A DNA stretch of 64,000 nt, taken from Desulfotomaculum nigrificans DSM 574. GTDB lineage: Bacteria > Bacillota > Desulfotomaculia > Desulfotomaculales > Desulfotomaculaceae. The notes under the pieces were generated by a model. The model was not told the DNA's origin and made no database searches. It saw nothing but the letters and a program-made list of their open reading frames with translations. Location: positions 2,842,255 through 2,906,254 of the forward strand of contig NZ_KI912183.1 in NCBI RefSeq assembly GCF_000189755.2. The letters are read 5' to 3'. How positions within the stretch are numbered: the first letter of the stretch is position 1; each line of letters begins with the position of its first letter. This document shows, in pieces, positions 43,617-50,669 of the stretch. The position numbers were made by a program, and so were the translations under genes.

Positions 43617-44111
43617 TTATTTAATTAATGCTGTTTTATGTTCCCCGCTAGTTTCTTCCCATTCAATAGTTACCTCGGTGTTGTTAAGGATTTCCCATGC
43701 CTCATTAACTGTCATTAATTTAGGGGAACTTATTGTTTTGCTAGAGGTTCTTGTTGAGACATCTGAACTCTCCGGAATTGCTCCGGATTTAGTATCGGAG
43801 TTCCATGTATATTTCCCCAGAGTAAGTGGTATATACCCTATTGGCCATTTAGCTTTTGTAAAATTGGGTTTTACAGTAACAGTTTTTAAGTTCTTGGTAC
43901 CCTTGTAATCTGCCTGTGTTATTCCAACTACTTCATTTTTATCCCAATATAATAATAACTTTACATTCCAGGTATCATCATGAATTGTGCGAGATACCTT
44001 TTTTTTATTTTCCATGGAATATGCTGATTCTTTATCGCCTTTAATTGAACATCCTATAATAATATTAGATAAACAGAACAGTATAATAATAGTAATAAAT
44101 AATTTTCTCAT
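43617..44111 (-). CDS. Hypothetical lipoprotein divergent from the ECF sigma gene
   Basis: A 164-residue lipoprotein: signal peptide with lipobox NIIIGC (Cys near 20), then a beta-rich domain with NVKLLLYWDKNEVVGITQADYKG and KLMTVNEAWEILNN. No family recognised. ATG 44111 is used with AGGGGG upstream, dropping the 9-residue upstream extension. It is divergent from an ECF sigma gene; the same divergent arrangement recurs twice in decayed form, which makes it a likely part of that regulon (inference). AT-rich compared with the flanking cbi genes, suggesting acquisition. Confidence 0.75.
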   Translation of the reverse strand: MRKLFITIIILFCLSNIIIGCSIKGDKESAYSMENKKKVSRTIHDDTWNVKLLLYWDKNEVVGITQADYKGTKNLKTVTVKPNFTKAKWPIGYIPLTLGKYTWNSDTKSGAIPESSDVSTRTSSKTISSPKLMTVNEAWEILNNTEVTIEWEETSGEHKTALIK

Positions 44112-44188
44112 TGAACCCCCTTGAAAATACCTCCTCATATTTAACAGTAAATTATTTAACTATGCAACTACTTAATCCATTTTTAACC

Positions 44189-44230
44189 ACCCCCTTTTCT
44201 AAAAGATAATTTAAGGGGGTTTTTGGTTTT
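44189..44230 (+). terminator. Hairpin with T-tract in the ECF sigma leader
   Basis: CCCCCTT pairs with AAGGGGG around an AT-rich loop, followed by TTTTTGG. It lies in the divergent intergenic region that is conserved at 50.3 kb, so it may be an attenuator of the sigma gene. Confidence 0.6.
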
Positions 44231-44340
44231 AAATAATTATATCTTTATTACGACATTATTTGCACTTTATTAATAAAAGGAATCTAGGCATAATGTAAAG
44301 AATTTTTTATATAAAACTATGAATTTCACGGGAGGCTGCT

Positions 44341-44907
44341 ATGTCAACTTTCAAAAATCTGTTTACTAGCAAAAAGAAGGATTTAAGTAAACTTATTTTT
44401 GAACTGTATTACAAGTCAGCCTTCCAATGTGCCTATCATTATTGTGGTGACCCTATCATATCTGAAGAAGCAGCGCAGGAAGCAATATTTAAGGCTATTC
44501 AGAATTTAGATCAATTAAAAGATGCCAATAAAATTGAACCATGGATTAAGAGAATAGCTATTAATAATGTCAATGCCATAATAAATAAAAGGAAAAATAT
44601 TGTAAGCTTAGAGTCGGTGGGACCTATTCTAGATTCCTTGGAGAATTGCCCCGAATACGTTGTGCAAAACGCTGCCACTTCGGAAGCGGTCAATGAAGCG
44701 GTAAATTCCCTTGATCCTTTAATGAGGCAAACTATCTACCTTTACTATTATAGGGAAATGAGAGTGAAGGATATTTCAATCTTTCTTGATAAGCCGGAAG
44801 GAACTGTAAAGACAATTCTACATAGGGGTAGAATGGCTATAAGGAATAGGCTAGTAATGAAAGGTTATATAATCAAGGGGTCGGAAGGTGGGCTGAAGGT
44901 TGAGTGA
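44341..44907 (+). CDS. ECF-type RNA polymerase sigma factor
   Basis: A 188-residue sigma-70-family protein of the extracytoplasmic-function group. Region 2 (about 16-85) reads LIFELYYKSAFQCAYHYCGD and EEAAQEAIFKAIQNLDQL, with WIKRIAINNVNAII; region 4 (about 115-175) reads LDPLMRQTIYLYYYREMRVKDISIFLDKPEGTVKTILHRGR. ATG 44341 has GGGAGG upstream. The next gene, a DUF4367 membrane protein, overlaps it by 8 bases and is presumably its anti-sigma. Two remnants of the same module lie downstream. Confidence 0.92.
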   Translation: MSTFKNLFTSKKKDLSKLIFELYYKSAFQCAYHYCGDPIISEEAAQEAIFKAIQNLDQLKDANKIEPWIKRIAINNVNAIINKRKNIVSLESVGPILDSLENCPEYVVQNAATSEAVNEAVNSLDPLMRQTIYLYYYREMRVKDISIFLDKPEGTVKTILHRGRMAIRNRLVMKGYIIKGSEGGLKVE

Positions 44908-45634
44908 CAATAATAAATATACCTTAGTTGATGAACTTATCAAAGAAACCCTACGGGAAAAGACTCAAAAAGAAACAAATATTGATATAGAAGCTGCCTG
45001 GGAGAGGTTTAATAAGAGGTACAACATAAAGCACCAAAAATCCCCTAGAACAATTGCTATTGCTTCTTCCATTATTTTGGTACTAATAAGTGCCATCGTT
45101 TTTCTGCCCAATGAAGGAAGTGCCTTGAACTTAAAGATATTGGAGAATATTAAGTCCTTCATTTCAGGAAAGGTACAGGTAGCACATACCTCTTTTGGCC
45201 CTAATAATAAAAAGAAAGACACTGTAACTAAGCTTCAACCTGAAGTTGCCAGTGTCTTGAAAAATGTGCCTTTTGAAATTTTGATTCCAATGGATATGAT
45301 GGATAGCTATTCAATTCAAAAAGCCAGAGTTAATAAGGTTGGAGATTCAACCCAAATAACTTTGTTTATTAAGAATCAAACCACAGATAAAATCCGTATT
45401 ACCGAGGTTAATGTTATAGGTGGTTTTGACCAGGGTAATTCTTATGATACTGAAGATGCAACTATGAAAAGGGCAAACATTAGGGGCCAGGAAGCTACTT
45501 TGTTTTCTTATAAAAACGGCATCAATAGATTAAGTTGGGTGGACAGGGATATATTTATAACCATATCCGGTCCGGTAAATGAAGATGAATTAATGTCATT
45601 AGCCAACACTTTAAGGAGAGCTAATTTAAAGTAA
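44900..45634 (+). CDS. Probable anti-sigma factor with DUF4367 domain
   Basis: A 244-residue single-pass membrane protein. The cytoplasmic N-terminus (1-50) is charged, a membrane helix covers about 54-72 (TIAIASSIILVLISAIVF), and the outer part (about 110-244) is a DUF4367-type domain with VPFEILIPMDMM and EATLFSYKNGINRLSWVDRDIFITISG. This arrangement, and the 8-base overlap with the ECF sigma gene, mark it as the cognate anti-sigma. TTG 44900 is used. No zinc-binding HxxxCxxC motif is seen, so it is not of the ZAS type. Confidence 0.82.
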   Translation: MSDNNKYTLVDELIKETLREKTQKETNIDIEAAWERFNKRYNIKHQKSPRTIAIASSIILVLISAIVFLPNEGSALNLKILENIKSFISGKVQVAHTSFGPNNKKKDTVTKLQPEVASVLKNVPFEILIPMDMMDSYSIQKARVNKVGDSTQITLFIKNQTTDKIRITEVNVIGGFDQGNSYDTEDATMKRANIRGQEATLFSYKNGINRLSWVDRDIFITISGPVNEDELMSLANTLRRANLK

Positions 45635-45722
45635 AGGATGTTTTGTCTGGGTTACACAAGAATCTATACACTTTCGGTGGCTACATTAAGTATGGTTTAG
45701 TAAAGTTACAATTTCTTGATGA

Positions 45723-46023
45723 TTATTTTTTTAATGCATATTCTAATGCAGTTAAACCTTCCTTACTAATTATAGATTTATCGGCTTCATAATTCAGTAG
45801 CATTTCCACTATTTTTGAATGACCATTAGCAGAAGCATAAATTAGTGCCGTTTTATTATTATTATCTTTTGCATTAGGGTTGCTTCCTTTATTTAACAAA
45901 GTTTTAACTACCTCTATGGCCATTTTTTGAAGCATAGATGAGTGCAGTTCTTTTGTTGTTATCCTGTTCATCTATTTGAGCGCCTCTTTTTAATAATTCT
46001 ATTACGATATCATTATGGCCCAT
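45723..46023 (-). pseudogene. Ankyrin-repeat protein remnant with frameshift
   Basis: Two frames each hold ankyrin repeats. From 46023 the first reads MGHNDIVIELLKRGAQIDEQDNN and RTALIYASKNGH; then a frameshift near 45925-45930 moves to a second frame with IEVVKTLLNKGSNPNAKDNNNKTALIYASANGHSKIVEMLLNYEAD to the stop at 45723. Together they form about three repeats of the same protein. No ribosome site or signal peptide precedes the fragment, so the 5' end is also lost. Confidence 0.7.
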
Positions 46024-46049
46024 AAAATACTACAGGGGATAATAAAAAG

Positions 46050-46448
46050 TTATACATCGAAATTTGAATACCAGGAAGTGTCTTCTACAAATAATGTTAG
46101 TATAGCTCTTCCTGAAACTACCCCTGGGATGACGTAATCAAAGCTCATTTTTGCTGTTGCAGGGTAACTTCCCGACTGTACCTTCCTAGTGATTCCTAAA
46201 CTCAGATTTGAATAAGTTCCTCCAATAACTGTTGGATGTGGATCATAGACAGAAGTAATAGAGGAGTTTGGATAATCTGGGTTCAAAAGCAAGTCGGCAT
46301 AGAAGTAAGCACCTACTAGGACGGCTGCCTCCTCTATTTTAACTCTTGTTTTTACTATGGGGGTGGACATGATTCCAGCACCATCCACCAATTGGGTTTC
46401 AACAACTGTCATTTTTGTTCTAAATTTTAGAACCATCTTCGAAAACAT
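46050..46448 (-). pseudogene. N-terminally broken secreted-protein fragment
   Basis: A 132-residue frame of beta-rich, exported-type composition (MTVVETQLVDGAGIM, ITRKVQSGSYPATAKMSFDYVIPG) without a signal peptide. About 70 bases further upstream another frame reads KVSKENPISEYVFEDGSK and would join it with a single-base shift, so the 5' part is frameshifted and probably missing its signal peptide. It stands in the same divergent position relative to a sigma/anti-sigma remnant as the lipoprotein at 43.6 kb. Family not recognised. Confidence 0.55.
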
Positions 46449-46554
46449 ATTCCGATATAGGATTCTCTTTAGATACCTTTAATTTCTCTATTTACCTTAT
46501 TTACCTTCTCTGGACTTTCACAATCTAATTGTTCACCCTTTTGTAATTTTTCGA

Positions 46555-46690
46555 TATTACATTACGACATTATTTGCACTGGTTTAATAAAAGAAATCTA
46601 GGGAGAAAAGAACACTTCAGCCCCGCCCAAGCCCGAAGCCATCAGTGTCTTAAAAGATATACCCTATGAAGTATTATTTATTTTCTTATA
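46555..46690 (+). pseudogene. Decayed ECF sigma/anti-sigma module (copy 2)
   Basis: 46561-46607 repeats the intergenic block before the intact sigma gene (ACGACATTATTTGCACT and AATCTAGG, cf. 44251-44296). It then passes directly to a fragment (46632-46679) reading PEAISVLKDIPYEVLF, which corresponds to PEVASVLKNVPFEILI of the intact anti-sigma. The whole sigma gene and the first third of the anti-sigma gene are missing. Confidence 0.7.
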
Positions 46691-46695
46691 AAACG

Positions 46696-47133
46696 CTAAT
46701 TTACAGTAAAAGATCCGGTGTAAGAAGTATTTGTTTCAATTAAATTGCCCATATCCACACGGTGGAAGCAGCGTACCCTATATGTAGTACCCCTGATTCC
46801 GGTATAACTCCCAGTTACATTACAGTAATCATTATTATATTCGGTGCCAGTCCAGCTTTTTACCACTGACCATCCAGCTGAAGTCCATTTTTCTAAGTAG
46901 ACGGTTGTAGTGATTTTGCTAACAGTATAGTAGGTTGCGGTGGTTCCTGATACACCAATACTTGTTCCATTTAGCGTATAATAGCAAGAAGCATCATAAA
47001 GGTGCTGGTAGGATTGGGGTGTAATAACGCCAACATTTTTTGGTCCATCCTGTTCCGCGAATACAGGTTGTCCAACAGCGAAGAACATAAACCCTACCAA
47101 AAGAATTGCCAGACATTTAAACTTTTTGATCAT
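46696..47133 (-). CDS. Small secreted beta-sandwich-like protein
   Basis: A 145-residue exported protein: signal peptide 1-26 (ends QPVFAE), then a Tyr/Thr/Ser-rich mature part (SIGVSGTTATYYTVSKITTT, VYLEKWTSAGWSVVKSWTG, GTTYRVRCFHRV) in the style of small Firmicute secreted beta-sandwich proteins (DUF6147-like, judged by eye). ATG 47133 is used with AGGGAGG upstream; the longer frame has no signal-like start. Two Cys in the mature part could form a disulfide. Function unknown. Confidence 0.7.
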   Translation of the reverse strand: MIKKFKCLAILLVGFMFFAVGQPVFAEQDGPKNVGVITPQSYQHLYDASCYYTLNGTSIGVSGTTATYYTVSKITTTVYLEKWTSAGWSVVKSWTGTEYNNDYCNVTGSYTGIRGTTYRVRCFHRVDMGNLIETNTSYTGSFTVN

Positions 47134-47282
47134 AAAGAAAACCTCCCTAAATATATTTTCATTAATTAGATAAGTTACCACCCAAAATGGTTTCAACAAA
47201 TTTTAAATACTAAATATTTTTTAGACTCAGTTGAAAAAGCCACCCAGTAATTGGTAAAATATTGCTATAAACTATACATTTA

Positions 47283-47448
47283 ATCCGGTAGGTGCCCCGT
47301 GGGGAGAATAGGGAATCAGGTGCAAATCCTGAGCGGACCCGCCACTGTAAGCGGTTAGTCTAACACCATATTTATGCCACTGACCGTCACGGTTGGGAAG
47401 GCCGGTGTTGGGCCATGACCCGTGAGCCAGGAGACCTGCCTGCCGGAT
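47283..47448 (+). ncRNA. Cobalamin riboswitch
   Basis: All classical elements are present in order: GGTGCCCC, GGGAATCAGGTGCAAATCC, TGAGCGGACCCGCCACTGTAA, and the B12 box GAGCCAGGAGACCTGCC, closed by ATCCGG/CCGGAT. It controls the cobT-cbi operon in response to adenosylcobalamin. Confidence 0.97.
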
Positions 47449-47474
47449 CATAGAACTGAGGATGATGGAAAAAT

Positions 47475-47506
47475 TCTCAGCCTTTTTAAGGCTGGGATTT
47501 TTTATT
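47475..47506 (+). terminator. Riboswitch expression-platform terminator
   Basis: TCTCAGCC (47475-47482) with GGCTGGGA (47490-47497), followed by a TTTTTTATT run. It lies between aptamer and cobT, so control is by premature termination. Confidence 0.88.
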
Positions 47507-47534
47507 ATTAAGCAATTTGAAGGAGGAATTAATA

Positions 47535-48590
47535 ATGGAATTATTAAAACAAACCATAGCCCAAATTGACCCGCCAGACCAACAAGCCATTAAGTCAGCC
47601 CGGGAGAGATTGGACAGTTTAACCAAACCGCCCGGCAGCCTGGGGCGGTTGGAGGAAATAGCTTACCGACTGGCCGGCATTCAGGGCCAGGCTATACCGG
47701 AGTTACCCCGGGAAAAGGTGATGATGGTGCTGGCCGGCGACCACGGGGTGGTGGCAGAGGGAGTCAGTGCCTTTCCCCAGGAGGTAACCCCGCAAATGGT
47801 GGCTAATTTTTTGCGCGGCGGGGCGGCTATTAATGTATTGTCCCGGCAGGCCGGGGCCAGGGTGGTGGTGGCTGACATCGGAATTGCCGGACCACCTTTG
47901 CCGTGGCCGGGACTAATTGACTGCCGGGTTAAACCAGGTACTGATAATTTTGTGCTGGGCCCCGCCATGAGCCGCACTGAGGCAGTGCAAGCCATTGAGG
48001 CTGGCATCAAATTAGTTTACCAGCAGGTGCAGGGACAACCGGCCCTGGTGGGTACCGGGGAGATGGGTATTGGCAACACCACACCCAGCAGTGCCATCTT
48101 AGCAGTATTTGGCGGTCTGTCGCCCCGGGAAGTCACCGGCCGGGGGACCGGTATTGATGACGCCAGGTTGGTCCACAAGGCCGCAGTTATTGCCCGGGCC
48201 ATAGAGGTGAACCGGCCCGATCCCAACGATGGGTTAGATGTGCTGGCCAAGGTAGGGGGCCTGGAAATTGCCGGGCTGGCCGGGGTAATACTGGGTTGTG
48301 CGGCCCGTCGCCTGCCGGTGGTGATTGACGGCTTTATTTCCGGGGCGGCGGCCCTGGTGGCCCGCTCCCTGGCCCCTTTAAGCCGGGAGTACATGTTTGC
48401 CTCGCACCTTTCCAATGAACCGGGTCACCGCCTAATGTTGGAAATGCTGGACTTAAAGCCTATGCTGCAGCTGGATATGAGGCTGGGCGAAGGAACCGGC
48501 GCCGCCTTGGCCTTCCCCCTACTGGAAGCGGCTATTCGGGTGATCAACGAGATGGCCACCTTTGCTGAGGCAGGGGTCAGTGAAGCATAG
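47535..48590 (+). CDS. cobT: Nicotinate-nucleotide-dimethylbenzimidazole phosphoribosyltransferase
   Basis: A 351-residue CobT (usual length 345-360) that makes alpha-ribazole phosphate, the lower-ligand precursor of cobalamin. Motifs: LTKPPGSLGRLEEIAYRL near the start, VVLAGDHGVVAEGVSAFPQEVT, GEMGIGNTTPSSAI, and the catalytic Glu in RLGEGTGAALAFPLL near 317. ATG 47535 has AGGAGGAAT upstream. It is the first gene behind the cobalamin riboswitch; the rest of the operon resumes at 50.7 kb after an accessory insertion. Confidence 0.95.
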   Translation: MELLKQTIAQIDPPDQQAIKSARERLDSLTKPPGSLGRLEEIAYRLAGIQGQAIPELPREKVMMVLAGDHGVVAEGVSAFPQEVTPQMVANFLRGGAAINVLSRQAGARVVVADIGIAGPPLPWPGLIDCRVKPGTDNFVLGPAMSRTEAVQAIEAGIKLVYQQVQGQPALVGTGEMGIGNTTPSSAILAVFGGLSPREVTGRGTGIDDARLVHKAAVIARAIEVNRPDPNDGLDVLAKVGGLEIAGLAGVILGCAARRLPVVIDGFISGAAALVARSLAPLSREYMFASHLSNEPGHRLMLEMLDLKPMLQLDMRLGEGTGAALAFPLLEAAIRVINEMATFAEAGVSEA

Positions 48591-48598
48591 AACTTACC

Positions 48599-48627
48599 TT
48601 ATATTTCCGGCGGCCATACTGTATAAT
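48599..48627 (+). promoter_or_regulatory. Promoter-like block, duplicate of the cbiA promoter region
   Basis: TTATAT-17-TATAAT, followed by CCCTTCTGCTAAGGGCAAG. The block 48598-48655 matches 50549-50606 closely. It lies directly after cobT. Confidence 0.6.
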
Positions 48628-48654
48628 TTTCTTATACCCTTCTGCTAAGGGCAA

Positions 48655-48805
48655 GGGGCTGACTCAAAAATCATTTTCCAAAAAACAAGTCCCCACTTTT
48701 AGTGTTAAAACCCCAATAAATACAGCAAACCCGTACCACTTTTATGGTGATACGGGTTACTTTTTGGGATTTGGTTCACTGTGGCTACCCTTTTGAGTCA
48801 GCCTC
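48655..48805. mobile_element. MITE-like element (151 bp)
   Basis: Terminal inverted repeats GGCTGACTCAAAA (48657-48669) and TTTTGAGTCAGCC (48791-48803) are exact; the interior has no gene and holds the AACCCGTACCAC hairpin. A truncated second copy is at 40892-40981. The ends resemble those of IS1182- or ISL3-type elements, so it is a non-autonomous derivative. It splits the decayed duplicate of the cbiA leader. Confidence 0.75.
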
Positions 48806-48827
48806 TTTATGAACGACTTAATACCTT

Positions 48828-48901
48828 GGTGGATCTATGCATATACAAGACTGGTTTTAGTCGGCACCAACAGTTGTGTGGGTAAAACACTTTTGCTTTA
48901 A
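48828..48901 (+). pseudogene. Decayed 5' fragment of cbiA
   Basis: TGGTGGATCTATGCATATAC aligns with the ribosome site and start of the intact cbiA at 50.67 kb. The following bases, with one frameshift, read RLVLVGTNSCVGKTLLL, matching RLVLAGTHSGVGKTTVTL. It reaches a stop after about 20 codons. With 48598-48655 it forms a duplicate of the cbiA promoter plus 5' end, interrupted by the MITE. Confidence 0.7.
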
Positions 48902-48980
48902 AATTGCTTTTTTTCAGCCGGAAAAGTTTCCTTAATAAAATGTTTTCAATATTACGTCTGATCCGCTTTTAAAATAACGA

Positions 48981-49391
48981 CTAATTACTTTTGTTAAAGC
49001 ATGTAACAAGGGTGTGCCCTAATATAATCGGTGGAAGTAGTTCAATAGTAGGATTTATTACACTTAAGTCTATCAAATTTATTCTTATCCCTAAGAAAGG
49101 CAGCTCACTAAGTAAAATAAATATAAAAGAAGGAACCGCAAGAAAAATAAATTTTGGCCGATTTAAACTCCATTTGCCATTTCTTTTTCTATTTTCCATT
49201 AAATAATCAAAACCTAATAAGATGCCAAATAAAAAAAGTAGAAACAATTTAATAAAATAGCTTATTGGTATATAATTGAATGTAGTAACAATTTGAACTT
49301 TTAAATAACCTAATACATAGTGTGTAACCAGAAAAAGTAAAAAGATGGATGAACTTATAAGAAAATACTTTTTTATATTATTTGTTATCAG
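48981..49391 (-). CDS. Small membrane protein with probable CTG start
   Basis: A 136-residue protein with four hydrophobic segments (about 9-28, 44-63, 80-95, 105-128). The frame is continuous from CTG 49391, which lies 7 bases after AAGGAGGGG; no ATG, GTG or TTG fits that ribosome site. A shorter version from TTG 49247 (88 residues) would lose the first helices. No family recognised. The AT-rich composition sets it apart from the cbi genes around it. Confidence 0.55.
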   Translation of the reverse strand: MITNNIKKYFLISSSIFLLFLVTHYVLGYLKVQIVTTFNYIPISYFIKLFLLFLFGILLGFDYLMENRKRNGKWSLNRPKFIFLAVPSFIFILLSELPFLGIRINLIDLSVINPTIELLPPIILGHTLVTCFNKSN

Positions 49392-49421
49392 AAATACCCC
49401 TCCTTATATAATATTAAAAAT

Positions 49422-49462
49422 AATCACAAATACATTTTATGTAAAGATGTATCTGTGATTTT
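49422..49462 (-). terminator. Terminator of the secreted-protein gene at 49.5-50.2 kb
   Basis: AATCACAAATACAT pairs with ATGTATCTGTGATT (49422-49435, 49447-49460); on the minus strand it is followed by ATTTTTAAT. Confidence 0.75.
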
Positions 49463-49464
49463 AA

Positions 49465-50229
49465 TTATGATGCAGACATTACGTTTTCCATTTTTAATAC
49501 CCAGGATGAGCCATTCCCGGTATGGGTAATTTTACAAGAGGAATTTAAACCTATCGAATACTTTGTGGTTAAGCTGATTGGAGCCCAAGAGGAATCAACT
49601 GTTCTAGCAAATGTAAAAGAACTAGTAGTATATGTTGGAGAAGTATTCTGAACGAAGAAACGGTCTAAGTTAAATCCACTTTGCCCATACCAATACTTGC
49701 GATCAGAAACCGTTAACCTACTATCACCAACAGTCCATCCACCATCTACATATACCATGTCAACATATTCGATTCCATTAATATAGTTGGTTAGCCAATA
49801 AAAAGTACCATAAGCTTTAACTCCTCCAGAACCATCCGAGACCGATTTGTATTTGGAATCATCATAGTATGGTACAGCCATAATAGTAGTTGCATAATAA
49901 GAGGTTATGGAACCGTCTTCGCCTTCAGTTTGCTTATATAATTGGGTGGTTTCATAAACATCAACATCTTTTTTATTTCCGTTTTTTTCATCAATCATCG
50001 CTGCCTTATATTTAAAAAGCTTATCTTTGTGTTTAGAATCCAGATCAGTAATTCCTTTTTGGGCCCGGTCATATAAAGTGTCTACATCCTTAATGATTTG
50101 CTTCTCAAATCTAACCTTTTCGGTCATTTTAGCTTCCGCCAAATTTAAATTAGTAATGGGGCTTACAAATAAACAAAACACTGTAAAAACTAACAACAAA
50201 CGACTTAAAATATTCTTAAACTTTTTCAT
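49465..50229 (-). CDS. Secreted protein of unknown function
   Basis: A 254-residue exported protein: signal peptide 1-33 (ends LNLAEA), a charged helical segment (about 35-85), and a Tyr-rich beta domain with IMAVPYYDDSKYKSVSDGSGG, YGTFYWLTNYINGIEYVDMVYVDGG and SSWVLKMENVMS. The style recalls surface-stress or bacteriocin-like secreted proteins. No family recognised. ATG 50229 has GGGAGG upstream. It is divergent from the sigma remnant at 50427, in the same layout as 43617/44341. Confidence 0.7.
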   Translation of the reverse strand: MKKFKNILSRLLLVFTVFCLFVSPITNLNLAEAKMTEKVRFEKQIIKDVDTLYDRAQKGITDLDSKHKDKLFKYKAAMIDEKNGNKKDVDVYETTQLYKQTEGEDGSITSYYATTIMAVPYYDDSKYKSVSDGSGGVKAYGTFYWLTNYINGIEYVDMVYVDGGWTVGDSRLTVSDRKYWYGQSGFNLDRFFVQNTSPTYTTSSFTFARTVDSSWAPISLTTKYSIGLNSSCKITHTGNGSSWVLKMENVMSAS

Positions 50230-50279
50230 AATATCCTCCCTTATTAGTATTATTTTTTATTTAAGTTCATTTCATTAAA

Positions 50280-50505
50280 ATAATTAATCCATATTTAATC
50301 ACCCCCCTTTTCTAGAAGATAATTAAAGATGGTCTTTGGTTTTAAAAAAATATCTTTTTATTTCGACATTATTTTGCAGTTTTAATATTAAGGAAGGCAG
50401 ATAAAACATGAGCCCGAAGGACAGCTATGTCTATATTCAAAGATTTGTTTACAAATAAAAAGAAAGTTAATAAGGACTTAAGCAAACTTATTTTTAAACT
50501 ATGCT
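50280..50505 (+). pseudogene. Decayed ECF sigma module (copy 3)
   Basis: 50280-50399 repeats the intergenic block 44171-44296 (TAATTAATCCAT, CACCCCCCTTTTCTA, CGACATTATTT). From ATG 50427 a frame reads MSIFKDLFTNKKK and DLSKLIFKLCY, matching MSTFKNLFTSKKKDLSKLIFELYY of the intact sigma factor. It is cut after about 27 codons, where sequence of the cbiA leader begins. Confidence 0.8.
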
Positions 50506-50547
50506 ATGTGTTGCCCAGGCGGGCGTTAGTCAGGCCTAGATATTCCC

Positions 50548-50632
50548 TTGTATTTCCAGCACCCATACAGTATAATTTCTTTAGACCCTTCTGCTAAGGG
50601 CAAGCCCTAACCCGGTTAACAGGGGTTAGGGC
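50548..50632 (+). promoter_or_regulatory. Promoter and leader hairpin of the cbiA operon
   Basis: TTGTAT-17-TATAAT (50548-50576) gives an internal promoter. It is followed by CCCTTCTGCTAAGGG and by an 11-base-pair hairpin AGCCCTAACCC/GGGTTAGGGCT (about 50604-50632). No B12 box is present, so this start appears independent of the riboswitch upstream of cobT. Confidence 0.6.
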
Positions 50633-50669
50633 TTATTGTATGATAAATAAGTAACTTTTTGGAGGTTTT

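Noticed and set aside
43468-43908. Plus-strand frame of 146 codons
   Set aside because: It overlaps the minus-strand lipoprotein, which has a signal peptide, lipobox and ribosome site; the plus frame has none.
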